A DNA stretch of 64,000 nucleotides from Ctena decussata (GCA_963989385.1 OZ022508.1:55405087-55469086), one strand, 5' to 3'. Numbered from the stretch's first letter, positions 1 through 10,027 are shown. Numbers and translations: made by a program. The notes: generated by a model not told the origin, from the sequence alone.

Positions 1-167
1 CTTGGGGTAGCCATACTGACCCTATGCACAACTTCGCCGGGCCCTGGTCCCGGCTTTTACCCTGACAACGGTACAGGAAAATATGGGTTCCGGCTTTGAC
101 CTGAAGTGATGAAATTGTACGGATTTCTTTTCCATTTGTTAAGAAAAGTTGTATTTGCCACCAGTTA

Positions 168-1219
168 CACTGAGCCACTTTAGTTCCGCACCACTTACAA
201 AATGTAAGATTTCTCGGAAAAGAATTATGATAATTTTAATCTGAAATTTCAGCGAAACGCGCATTTAAGTCTGCACAATCCATAGAAAATGTGTTGTGAT
301 AGAGCCAGAAACAGTCAAGAAAACGGACCCGAATGGGCAGTACCCACAAAACACAAATTCGCATTGCATTATTTTGCATTGCATTCAGACCACACTGCAC
401 TATTATCAGTGTCGAATTTTTGCTATGCCATTGTTTAGAGCCGATTCATTTTCGGCTATATAGAAGACTGGAACATGTTTGTAACTTTTACCATGTTTTC
501 AGCAGCCGACTATTTTTGGTTGCCAAACGCCAAAGGTTTGAAAAAGTTCTTTTTTTTCACACTTTTTTAAAAACTATAGAATTTTTGAATGTTTCTGAGC
601 AAACCAATTGTTAAAACACTTCTTTTATAATTTCATAGTAAACAACGATGTGTTCGTCCTTAATTTACGTACATTTTTTTTGGATACATTAACTCCATCC
701 CGTTGACGTAAGCGATGACGTCACTACTCCTAAGACTCTTGCATGTGCAAATGATAGAATAGTTAGTGTTTTGATATTTCTGTGCACACAAGTGACTTGT
801 AACCAAACGATTTGCAAAGAAAATCTAGTTTCGTTATTGTAACTGACGTTAACATGACGTCAAGCCGAGCACTGCTTCAAAACGTCACGTTATATCTCAA
901 TTAAATCGCAGTAAAAGAGGGTTTGACTTAAAAAAAGTATTTGTTTTTGGTGTTTTTCTATCACAACGATCAGTGAGGATTATGCCTATTGCATAATACA
1001 TTTCAATAGGGTAAACGCTTAGGTTGCACGTGCAGTTTTGTCAAAATGTACTTGTGAGGAACTGGAAGGTTTCGCATGAGTGATTCTATTTTTTTTCGCT
1101 GTCATCAAATAGATAAAATGCCAATAAATAACGTTCTATAAAAAAATCTTTTGATTATAGCAGTTTTGGTGTAAAATGCGGGCTCCGAAAAAGTGGTGCG
1201 TAATTAAAGTGGCTCGGTG
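168..1219. mobile_element. TA-flanked TIR DNA transposon remnant (1.05 kb)
   Basis: Two inverted ends of about 30 bp face each other. The left arm starts CACTGAGCCACTTTAGTTCC and continues CGCACCACTT. The right arm (1190-1219) is its imperfect reverse complement. A TA dinucleotide lies just outside each end (166-167 and 1220-1221), as expected for Tc1/mariner-type insertion. The longest interior open frame is 93 codons (333-614) and resembles no transposase, so this is a non-autonomous or decayed copy. The superfamily is inferred only from the TA flank. Confidence 0.6.
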
Positions 1220-1512
1220 TATATCTTAAATTATCTTTTTAGTATGCATTTATGTGTTCAGTTGAATGTAGTTTAAATTATATCAAAAATTGAAGGAAGA
1301 CAAATCGTTCGAAAATATTCTCAATATTTGCATTATCAAATCACGCGGTAAACGAGATCTCGCTTACGCGAGATTTTTAGGTCAGGGGGGTACATCCGAT
1401 CAAATTGCATTTCCGCCATATTACTTCTGTGTTTCTTGCTGAAATAACCATCATTTATTATCCCCTCACACCACGAAGTGGTGAGGGGATATAGGTTTTG
1501 TCCCATACGTAA

Positions 1513-1539
1513 GTACGTACGTACGTACGTACGTACGTA
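1513..1539. repeat. (ACGT)n microsatellite
   Basis: A self-complementary GTAC/ACGT tetranucleotide run of about 27 bp lies between the terminal hairpin and the 146-bp core, the position a microsatellite occupies in pearl-type elements. Confidence 0.9.
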
Positions 1540-1547
1540 TGTTCACC

Positions 1548-2655
1548 TTTTGTCATCGCTCTAGCACTTACATTTCTCAACGGATTTTGAATAACTTCAC
1601 ACAAGTGTAGGGCATGACAATATCTCGAGCAAGTTCGACTTTCAGGGTGCTGCGCCCAAGGTCAAGGTCACTGTGGCTATTTTTAGAAAAACTTTGTCAT
1701 CGCTCTAGCGCCTACATTTCTCAACGAATTTTAAAATAACTTCACACAAATGTAGGGCATTACAATATCTCAAGCAAGTTCGACTTTCAGGGTGCTGCGC
1801 CTAAGGTCAAGGTCACTGTGGCTATTTTTAGAAAAACTTTGTCATCGCTCTAGCGCCTACATTTCTCAACGAATTTTGAAATAACTTCACACAAACGTAG
1901 GGCATGACAATATCTCGAACAAGTTCGACTTTCAGGGTGCTGCGCCTAAGGTCAAGGTCACTGTGGCTATTTTTAGAAAAACTTTGTCAGCGCTCTAGCG
2001 CCTTTATTTCTCAACGGATTTTAAAATAACTTCACACAAATGTAAGGCATGACAATATCTTGAGCAAGTTCGACTTTCAGGGTGCTGCGCTTAAGGTCAA
2101 GGTCACTGTGGTTATTTTTAGAAAAACTTTGTCATCGCTCTAGCGCCTACATTTTTCAACGGATTTAGAAAGAACTTCACACAAACGTAGGGCATGACAA
2201 TATCTCGAGCAAGTTTGACTTTTAGGGTGCTGCGCCTAAGCTCAAGGTCACTGTGGCTATTTTTAGAAAAAACTTTGTCATCGCTCTAGCGCCTTCATTT
2301 CTCAACGGATTTTGAAATAACTTCACACAAATGTAGCGCATGACAATATCTTGAGCAAGTTTGACTTTCAGGGTGCTGCCCCTAAGGTCAAGGTCACTGT
2401 GGCTATTTTTAGAAAAACTTTGCCATCGCTCTAGCGCCTTCATTTCTCAATGGATTTTGAAGTAACTTCACACAAATGTAGGGCATGACAATATCTCGAG
2501 CAAGTTCGACTTTCAGGGTGCTGCACTTAAAAGGTCAAGGTCACTGTAGCTATTTTTAGAAAAACTTTGTCATTGCTCTAGCGCCTACATTTCTCCATGG
2601 ATTTAAAAATAACTTCACACAAATGTAGGGTATGACAATATCTCGAGCAAGTAGT
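1548..2655. repeat. 146-bp tandem satellite core, about 7.7 units
   Basis: Units start near 1548, 1695, 1840, 1985, 2131, 2276, 2421 and 2566. Each begins TTTGTCATCGCTCTAGCGCC, passes through AACTTCACACAAATGTAG and CTTTCAGGGTGCTGCGCC, and ends with AAGGTCAAGGTCACTGTGG. Divergence between units is low. A more decayed relative of the same unit fills about 62640-63500. Every well-kept unit carries AGGTCAAGGTCA, two directly abutting nuclear-receptor half-sites. Confidence 0.92.
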
Positions 2656-3142
2656 CTTATGTGAGGGGATTTGTATCGCCTGCGATGCCTTGTTTATTAT
2701 TATTAGAAATACTGCACCTTTTTCTTTCCGGTCTTTTTGTCATTTATTGGTATATCTCTGTTCCGATGAGGTCTTGTGACAGCCTGTTTTGGTGGCCTGT
2801 GTGCAAATATTGTTGGCACCTTCAAATGAGCCTCAGGTTTCCTGCTTTTTCGGTGCGTAAATTTACCGGATCGGACCGGAACGGACCCATATTATTCCTA
2901 TTTCCAGCCGAGTTTTGAGATATTTGGACAAAATCTGCACGCGCAGATTGGTTTAAACAGTATTTTATTCAGTTAAACTACATACATTTATACAAATACA
3001 AATCATATCAATGTAGGATCTGACGGTAAGCGCAATGCTTGTATAATAGTCATCTCCTAGTTCAAGCTATATTTTACGTAGTGAATAAATGGCTAAGAGC
3101 GTAAGTGTAACAAAACAAAAGAAAATACATTTCGTGAACAAT

Positions 3143-3145
<3 letters not shown>

Positions 3146-3186
<41 letters not shown>
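3146..3186. repeat. (AG)n microsatellite
   Basis: An uninterrupted AG run of about 41 bp inside the 1.06-kb TIR element. Confidence 0.97.
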
Positions 3187-3188
<2 letters not shown>

Positions 3189-3399
3189 TACATGTATAGC
3201 GAGTCATTCGTTGTCATAAGTATGGAAAGGTAATTATGAAAACGTACAGTGACGAATGCAGCATACACATAAGAAAAACAAGAGATCATGCGTATTATAG
3301 TTCGTAAGGTTGTTTGGTAAGAACTTGTTCCTAGCTACAGTGTATCTAGGACAGACGAAGAAAAAATGGTATGGGCTTTCAAAGCCACCACATATACAT

Positions 3400-3451
3400 G
3401 AGGGACTGGGAACAATATTCTTCCTGAGGGACTGGGAACAATATTCTTCCT
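3400..3451. repeat. 26-bp tandem duplication (2 units)
   Basis: Two identical adjacent copies of a 26-bp unit beginning GAGGGACTGGGAACAATATT, inside the 1.06-kb TIR element. Confidence 0.9.
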
Positions 3452-4074
3452 ACGCGCAGATTAATTCCAGGCCCTACCTATGACTAACATGTATTCACTT
3501 AATTAGCAACCCCCTGATTTCATCTACTGACTTGATACTTGTAGATCTACATATTTCCTATGGATGAAATGTTGGCCATGATACTATGAAATAAAAATTC
3601 AGGATTTTTTGTGTTTTTCATTCTGTCTAAGTCATGGTAGAAAGATAACAAGTTTTTTTAATATAAGACTATGTGATTTTAAGATGAAACACATATGCGT
3701 GGGTTATTAAGAGGCCTACCTATGGCGCGAATTGCTCAAAGAGTATTTTGACTAATATCTCCAATTGATTTTGCGCTAGACGGCATATAGAATATGTATG
3801 AATATGAAATATGTGTGTATTTAATGAAAGTATGACAAATATCAACTGAAGATAGGGGAAAACGGGTCCGTTCCGGTAATTCAGTCCGTTCCGGTAAATT
3901 TACGCACCCCTGCTTTTTGGATTGGGTGGTTCCTCAAAATGGCAACTGCAAATTCTTGCGTGTTTACTTGGTTCCCAAGGCCTTTGTGACTGTCTTTCCC
4001 TTAATTTTCACTTTTGTAACACGTGAAAGTTTAGTAAGCCATGCCTTTTTCAACCATTCTGGCTTTTCCGGAAA

Positions 4075-5737
4075 GAAAGTGTCTCCGGGTACGGTACCGT
4101 ATCCCTAGACCCTGAGTCTCCAGGTACGGAACCATATCCCGAGACTCTGGGTCTCCGGGTACGGAACCGTACCTGGAGACAGTCCTATGAGGATTGGCTC
4201 CGGGTACGGCAGTAAGTTTTTAATACTATATATTAAGTAGTTTTATTCATTAAATATTTAGTTAATCGAATAATAAATTTACTCATTGTAAAACTGAATT
4301 TTGTTAAGTCGCCATCTTGCTGGAGAAAACAATTAATGATAATGTGTTCAAAACAATGTGTTTATTTTTGCATAAAAAAAATAACATGACGTTTTCGCGT
4401 TCACACCAATAATAGTTGTTTTTCACACCTGTTTTGTCCAAATTAAATCTAATGATAAAATACAGCAATGAGTAGCAGTTTTTATTCATGGACGGACAAA
4501 CGGCGCCCCGTTACTGCGGCTATGGATACGTTCCGCTGAGGTGCGGGGGATATGTTGTTACGGGAATTGAAATACACACACAGTTTTTATTCAACGGACG
4601 GACAAACGACGCCCCGGTACTGCGGCTATGGATACGTTCCGCTGATGTGCAATTAAATCATTAAATCAATTAAATGTCTTTCTGTAACGTTAGTGATTTA
4701 CATTTTTTCCTTTGGAGTGGTGGTGGTGGGTGGTGGCTGGCGGGGCAGATAAAACCAGATTACCAAGGACGCTCGTAATTACCGTAAATCCATTCAAGAT
4801 GTGTGTCAGTGACTGTTATTTTGTCAGTACATATACATGTAATCAGCCGGTAGATTTTCAGTGGCATTTAAAAACTTACAAGAGCAAGATACTCATGATA
4901 AATGTCGGCAGAGCTTTTTATAATTTGACGCGAGTTGACTTTTGGCAAGTTTATGATATGGCACGAGTTGACTTGTGGTAAGTTCAAAACAAATATGAGG
5001 CGGGTTATCCTGGGCCGAGATTTTTGTGGGGCGAGTTGTCTTTGGTCCGAGTTGTCCTGATTCCGTCAATGCGATATCTGTTGAAGTGATAATAACCTTC
5101 ATAAGCACACAATTAAATTCTCAAAGTCATATCGGTTGAGATGGTCAACAACAATTGAAGAACTTTACTTGGCGCACATGACATAATGTGTTTATACCGT
5201 TTGACGACAGTATTTCATTTCCCTGAAAGGCTTATTCAAAAACGCTGCATGCGTTTTAGGCGTCAGTTTTGAGTTTACATTACTTATCGCAGAATTGTTG
5301 AAGATGGATTCCTTTTAATAAATGTGAATGCCTGTTTGTACAGGTTATAACGAGATGATAGTTGTTTGCACTCTTCAGAAATCATTGCCGGCAAGCAATT
5401 AGCGGGCGATCAAATAAGACTACCCGGCCGTGTTTCTCGCAGTTTATGTCCATCAGTCAAAATAATGCAAATGACTAACTTACGTTATAATTTTCCTAAT
5501 TTTCCCTAGTAAGATGGCTTGTGCAAGGAGTAATTTTATTGCTGGATTAACTATATATTAGATGGGTAAAACTACTTAATATATATTATCAAAAACTTAC
5601 TGCCGTACCCGGAGCCAATCCTCATAGGACTGTCTCCAGGTACGGTTCCGTACCCGGAGACCCACAGTCTCGGGGTACGGCTCAGTAGCTGTAGACCCAG
5701 GGTCTAGGGATACGGTACCGCACCCGGAGACACTTCC
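4075..5737. mobile_element. Mutator-like TIR element, 1.66 kb, 9-bp target duplication (copy 1)
   Basis: Long inverted ends (about 240 bp) start GAAAGTGTCTCCGGGTACGG on the left and mirror on the right. Each contains three short units of GTCTCC-GGTACGG-ACCGTA type, themselves palindromic, then AGTAAGTTTTT and AGTAGTTTTA. The flanks are TTCCGGAAA (4066-4074) and TTCTGGAAA (5738-5746), a 9-bp duplication with one mismatch. Long TIRs plus a 9-bp duplication fit the Mutator (MULE) superfamily. The interior has two copies of a GCCCC-TACTGCGGCTATGG segment (about 4490-4545, 4595-4650) and a cluster of GCGAGTTGTC-like words (4930-5065). No transposase frame is present. It interrupts the THAP gene. 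A second copy lies at 28645-37519. Confidence 0.75.
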
Positions 5738-6253
5738 TTCTGGAAATCTGTAAAATGAACAAACTGCTCCTTTGGACCGCTCGTGGTTGCAGCCAGGTGC
5801 GCAACATAAGTCATTTTTTCCCATTCTATTTTCTAATTTACACAGGGAATCTTATTGAGGCTGCATAAAAAACATTAAATAAACGATTGATCATATAATC
5901 AAACTATTGTTTATCAAATTTGACCGTTAAGATTGTCACAAATAATGATGGTAATTTCAGCAACTAACACGGAAGTAATATGGCGGAAATGCGATTTTGT
6001 CGGAGTAACCGCCTGACCTCAAAATCTCGCGTAAACGAGATCTCGTTTACCGCGAGATTTGATAATGCAAATATGGACAATGATTGTGACGTCATGTGTG
6101 ATTTTTGTCTCACACAAGCACTGTATTTTAAAAGGAAAGCACTTTTGAAATTGGTAACCGGCTGACTGTATAAAATTTTGTTTGCAGAAACTTATGAATG
6201 GTAGCTTATCTTTGTTAAGCTAGGCAGTTGTTCTTTGATATGAGATATTATTT

Positions 6254-6475
6254 GAGCTGCAACACGAGAAAACCGACGAAGTCGTTGTGCGCCCTGCGCA
6301 GACTCAGATCAGCCTGGGCATCCACCAAGTCTGATCAGGTTTAAATGGTACCTCAGGATATCAGCTACCTCCATACGGACAGCGAAGACTCTGATCAGAC
6401 TGGGTGAATGCCCAGGCCGATCTGAGTATGTGCTGGGCGTACAACCACTTTGTTGGTTTTGTCATGTCGCGGCTC
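6254..6475. mobile_element. GAGCCGCGACACG-family palindromic MITE (copy a)
   Basis: A foldback element of about 222 bp. The left arm GAGCTGCAACACGAGAAAAC runs on through a TTGTGCGCCC-type block to CAGATCAGCCTGGGCATCC; the right arm is the inverse, ending GTCGCGGCTC. ATTT lies directly outside both ends, a probable 4-bp duplication. Better-preserved members are at 23556, 40985, 44675, 57584 and 60683. Non-coding; short frames in it are palindrome artefacts. Confidence 0.85.
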
Positions 6476-6542
6476 ATTTGTAAAATATATAGAGAGAGTT
6501 TATTAATCGTCCCATTTAAAATATGGGATTTATAAACCGAGG

Positions 6543-6608
6543 GAGGTTTAAAGATCCGATAAAGAAACAAGTCGAGGGACGAGTTTCTTTATCGGATCTT
6601 TAAACCTC
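6543..6608. repeat. Perfect 26-bp-stem hairpin
   Basis: Arms 6543-6568 and 6583-6608 are exact reverse complements (arm starts GAGGTTTAAAGATCCGATAA) separated by a 14-nt loop. Weaker complementarity continues outwards (TTTATTAATC/TTCAATAAAC). It is probably the core of another small foldback element. Confidence 0.88.
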
Positions 6609-6918
6609 TCGAGGTTCAATAAACTGTATGTTACAGTCATATGTCCTACAACTAAATCATCTTCCCATCTGTTTTTATGTTTTCAAGAGTCCTTCTGAGA
6701 GCCTGTGCACAATTTTGCAAAAGAATACACGAAAATTGAAATTATATGACCGCCATTTTGTTTTCTGAAAGGGTTAAGGTTTGTCAAAATAAGAATAATT
6801 TACTTGCCTATGGAACGTACATCATACCTTTACAATCATTGTCAGTGCGGCTACTGGTCCCGACGATCGAAGGCTCGAAGAAAGTCTCACGACTATGAAC
6901 TGGATGGTATGTTTCATA

Positions 6919-8167
6919 GGGACCGACCATTTGATATTCTGGGGGGGTGGGGGGGGTGGGCCTGGTATATTTATCAAAAAAATTCCCTGTCTTTGGATAT
7001 GCAAGAAAAAAATAACCTGGCTCATAAGGGGGTTCAAAAAAATAATCTGGCCTCAAAAGTAAAAGAAAAAAATAACCTGTCTCCAACCAAAATTACAAAA
7101 AAAATATATAGTCTGCAGATAATTCCATTGGAATTGAGTTTTTATAATGTCTCTGGCTTCTGGGGGGCTGCGCCCCCAGACCCCCATGTTTATAGTAATA
7201 TTTTAATATTATCTACAATTGGTTTACACCAGCGGGCCCGCATGTGCATACATTTACAAAAACATCCTATACAACATTCACATACATGTATTATTGATCT
7301 GCCACATTACTAAGTAAATGTTTCCACTAAAGAGTCACTAGCTTATGGGAGACAAAACCATTATGGCAAAATAAACACTCTAAAAGGCAAAAGTCCTAAT
7401 ATAAAAACCCTTATTTTTATCATCATTCCTAGTTTTTCTCTATTGTTTCCAGTCTTAAAATTGCCATTGAAATTGGGAAATTGCTTTAGCTTCTGGGGGC
7501 GTTGCCCCCCAGATCCCCCTTTGTTAACTTCTTAGCACATAGCCATTTTATTAATTGCCATTCATGTATAATGTGACTCTATCATGTAAGTAATGTGACT
7601 CTATCATGTAAGTATTTATCAAACTTTCTTAGTACGAGTGAAGCATGTTTGGGCATATATTGGCATATATTGGGATAGAAAAAAAACTTAAATTCCTAAT
7701 GTTAGCCCTAAAACTTTTCCAAAATAACCCTAACTTTTGGCCAAAATATCCCTAATTTAAGGCCTAATTTTTTGCCAAACTCATACGGGGATGTTTGTAT
7801 CTGTAGCTTAGATGAAAAGAGTAACATGCTCCAGGCACTGGTTTGCAAAAGCAAGCTAAGCCATGCCCTTGGCCTGGTTAAAGACAGCACCATGTTCTTT
7901 TTGTGAGAAAAAAAGGTGTAAAAAAGACTGATGTGGGTAAAATAAAAGGATATTAAGGTCAAGTAAACAAGGATCTGATAGTTCAGCTATAAAATCAAAA
8001 AAAAAATAACTTGTTTGAGTTAGTTTCTAAAAAAAATAAATTAGCTCCCACAAGGTGAAAAAAAAAGAAATTGTTTCCAGAGGCCAGTGAAATAAAATGT
8101 CGTGTCTCCATCAAGAATACCAGCCCCCCCCCCCCCCCCCTCCCCAGAATATCAAATGGTCGGTCCC
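6919..8167. mobile_element. 1.25-kb TIR element with GGGACCGACCATTTGATATT ends
   Basis: The left end GGGACCGACCATTTGATATT followed by a G-rich run mirrors the right end (C-rich run, then AATATCAAATGGTCGGTCCC). Subterminal A-rich/CCTG repeats occur in both halves in opposite orientation (6975-7110; 7995-8100). Two GC-rich stem-loops of the form CTGGGGG-CTGCG-CCCCCAG lie near 7157-7186 and 7490-7525; the same stem-loop recurs near 57226. The target duplication is not clear (possibly TA). Frames across the G/C tracts are low-complexity artefacts. Confidence 0.65.
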
Positions 8168-8466
8168 TTATAGCACAACGCGGAGCGTGTGTGATAAACG
8201 GCAATGCAGTCCTCAGATACATAAAACTGACGATTCGCAGAATTATTCAGTTGAACACGCCAGTAAAACACACCAAAGTTTGTTATAGATTGGACATTTC
8301 GTAATTTAGCGTCTGTTGCTTTTTCTCAATATCGTAAAAGACAATTCTGACGTGTTTGTATAGCTTCAACTGCAGTCGAAAGAAATACTATGAAAAGCAG
8401 TTCTTAAAGCCGGTATCCGGCCGTACATCAATAGCCAATCTCTGAATATTATAGAGAAGGTAACCA

Positions 8467-8542
8467 ATCTCCAGGGATTTATTTCCCTAGAGGAAATAAA
8501 TCTCGGAGATCTCTAGGGAAATAAATCCCGGAGACCTTGGAA
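8467..8542. repeat. Short inverted/tandem block around GGAAATAAATC
   Basis: AGGGATTTATTTCCCTAGAG is followed by reversed and repeated forms (GGAAATAAATCTCGGAGA, GGGAAATAAATCCCGGAGA), giving a small palindromic cluster. Function unknown; the rest of 8168-9251 shows only AT-rich sequence and a G tract. Confidence 0.7.
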
Positions 8543-8864
8543 ATAGTATATTTATATTGGCAAGAAATCCTTGTATTTCTTCGCTAAGAATGTAATATAT
8601 ATTTTTTTATTTTTATTTTATTTTTATCGCATTTTGTTTCTTCTGTTATTTTTTCTCTTATCTAAATGTATTTAAAATATAGACATTTTTTATGACGAAC
8701 CATTTCGAATGACTTCAGATTTTGAAGCACGGTAAGGGTTTTCCGCCTTTTCTTACAAAGTGAGACAACTTTTGGGATGCATCGTTTGCTTTCCTTGACA
8801 ATGAAGCCCTTCTGAATTGCGTACTTCTCTTAATTAAAAGAATTTGCTTCTAGAATTATCTCCT

Positions 8865-8890
8865 GGGGGGGGGGGGGGGGGGGGGGGGGG
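8865..8890. repeat. Poly-G tract
   Basis: 26 uninterrupted G residues, followed after AA by seven more. The exact length is likely unreliable in any assembly. Confidence 0.95.
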
Positions 8891-9251
8891 AAGGGGGGGT
8901 TTAAATTCTTTCCTTAAATTAAAAAATCACATGGAGATGTACCATTCACCTACAATATGCCCCTCCCCCACCTTTATTCTGTTTCCTCTTACCTTCCATT
9001 TAATAATTCTTTCTGCAATTCGTTTCCTAATTTCATAATGTCCAAAGAGTCCAAAGGGTTATTAAAATGAGTCAAGGTTATTACCGTAAGGACATGTGAA
9101 AGGCAAAAATTACAATAGATCAATTCGACTATTTACGGGTGGGTGTGTTTTCTGCGCCTTTGACGATTGCCAAAAAATGATAACCATGTCACGTTTTCTA
9201 AGCCGTTTATATTACAAGTAGGCCTACATTAGATTATGCAAATTGCTCCGT

Positions 9252-9498
9252 AAGTGGTTCTGATTTTCATCGCTAACGCGACTCGATCAAAATCCACTTA
9301 TTCTCATTATTTCCATACTCTTTATATTCACTGATTCTATCAATCTAGTTAATACGTTTTAATGTCAACTGAGTTCCTTCAAGAGTAGAGAACACATTCA
9401 GAAGAACGAACATATGTCATAGGCCTACTTCGCAGTTCCCGATACGCATGCCTCCTCAGTGACCCTGTCATGATATGGCGACGAAAGCCAGAGAAAGC
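9252..9498. repeat. Left copy of a 250-bp direct repeat bracketing the LINE
   Basis: Starts AAGTGGTTCTGATTTTCATC and ends ATGGCGACGAAAGCCAGAGA... Nearly identical to 16254-16505 in the same orientation, apart from a 15-bp indel and a few substitutions. The first 50 bp form an imperfect hairpin (AAGTGG ... CCACTT). It does not start TG or end CA, so it does not look like an LTR. Confidence 0.88.
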
Positions 9499-9511
9499 TT
9501 TCACTTAAAGA

Positions 9512-9857
9512 ATTTATAGCTATTCCAAAGTACTATCTTACCGGTAACCGCAAGGGACAAATACTTCATACTAGGTTAAGAACTAACTGTAGTTCATTTA
9601 ATAGTGACTTATTTCGTAAAAATATCGTTGATAACGAAATTTGTGTTTGTGGTGAAGTAGAGAACACCAGTCACTTCCTTCTCGATTGTCCTCGTTTTCA
9701 CAATCAGCGACAGATCATGATAAATAAATTGCTACAGTTGTGTAATCCTACATTAGAGGTTTTACTTTATGGTGATAGAAATCTTAGCTTTCAATCAAAT
9801 GTAGATATATTTCAAGCTGTCCAGGAATATATAGTCTTAACCAAACGATTTACGTAA
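9512..9857 (+). pseudogene. LINE family B ORF2 C-terminal fragment
   Basis: The + strand frame reads through CVCGEVENTSHFLLDCPRFH, a C-x2-C...H...C zinc-knuckle module found at the C-terminus of many LINE ORF2 proteins, and ends at TAA 9855-9857. The same family is on the - strand at 18166-18914 (there HFLLHCPIY). Everything upstream of the knuckle region is missing, consistent with 5' truncation. Confidence 0.7.
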
Positions 9858-9987
9858 AATATCGTAAAATTATTTTAACATTATTTAGTGGCTGATCAAA
9901 TATCTGGTCAGAGAAATTGGTTATAAGTCAATGATACCGTGAATGGGACATCACTGGGAACGAATAAAAACTTCCGATTTTGTCTTC

Positions 9988-10027
9988 TCCCTCTCTTTCT
10001 CTCCCTCTCTCTCTCTCTCTCTCTCTC
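9988..10027. repeat. (CT)n microsatellite
   Basis: A CT-rich run with a few interruptions, just downstream of the LINE-B fragment and perhaps its tail-associated repeat. Confidence 0.9.

Larger units (their letters stand above)
1461..2692 (-). mobile_element. Pearl/CvA-like non-autonomous Helitron (Helentron) with tandem core
   Basis: The block consists of a GC-rich terminal hairpin (1461-1491, TCCCCTCAC... closing on GTGAGGGGA around a CGAAG loop), an ACGT-type microsatellite (1513-1539), a core of about 7.7 tandem units of about 146 bp (1548-2655), and a short distal end with GTGAGGGGATTTG (2660-2692). This order (hairpin end, ACGT-like microsatellite, about 150-bp tandem core) matches the pearl/CvA elements of bivalves, which are considered Helitron/Helentron derivatives. 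TTTATTA occurs on both sides (1454-1460 and 2693-2699). It may be a duplication or chance in AT-rich DNA. There is no open frame of significance; short frames in the array merely repeat with the unit. Confidence 0.6.
2852..3908. mobile_element. 1.06-kb TIR element with 10-11 bp target duplication
   Basis: The ends are inverted copies starting GGTGCGTAAATTTACCGG followed by ACGGAC/CGGAACGGACCC repeats (left about 2852-2890, right about 3860-3908). CCTGCTTTTT precedes the left end (2841-2850) and follows the right end (3909-3918), with one further near-matching base, so the target duplication is 10-11 bp. That length suits Mutator-like elements best, by family knowledge. The interior has no transposase frame; it contains a GA microsatellite and a retroelement-like 3' tail motif near 2950. 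It sits in the THAP reading frame and is flanked by in-phase THAP codons. Confidence 0.68.
2703..5824 (-). pseudogene. THAP-domain (C2CH zinc finger) protein gene broken by two transposons
   Basis: The - strand frame begins with ATG at 5824 and gives MGKNDLCCAPGC, then a stretch ending FYRFPE at 5738. There the Mutator-like element is inserted, and its 9-bp duplication encodes the F-P-E codons. The frame resumes without shift at 4065 (KPEWLKKAW), loses one base near 3970, and continues as PSKHARICSCHFEE. It crosses the second insertion (2852-3908) in phase and ends with LKVPTIF and a basic tail, stop TAA at 2703-2705. The layout matches a THAP domain: CCAPGC cysteines, FP motif, invariant W, C-x2-H in ICSCHF, and the terminal PTIF box (AVPTIF-like). 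The ancestral protein would be about 126 residues, so it holds little beyond the DNA-binding domain. Each insertion and the frameshift would block expression of the full protein. The domain call comes from motif recognition, not a database search. Confidence 0.72.
1318..6074 (-). mobile_element. THAP-encoding TIR element, now a composite with three nested insertions
   Basis: The outermost inverted repeat of this region is 1318-1460 against about 5937-6074, roughly 140 bp and highly similar. Both arms begin TTTGCATTATCAAATC and contain an internal palindrome around CGAGATCTCG. Removing the pearl-like insert (1461-2692), the 1.06-kb TIR element (2852-3908) and the Mutator-like element (4075-5737) leaves an element of about 0.78 kb. 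Its interior carries a THAP-type zinc-finger reading frame on the - strand, about 110 bp inside the right arm. The target duplication is unclear; the flanks are compatible with TA. THAP domains are known from P-element-like transposases and from host regulators. Which of these this represents is not decided here. Confidence 0.62.

Noticed and set aside
1513..2655. CRISPR array
   Set aside because: Units are about 146 bp, contiguous without spacers, in a eukaryotic genome.
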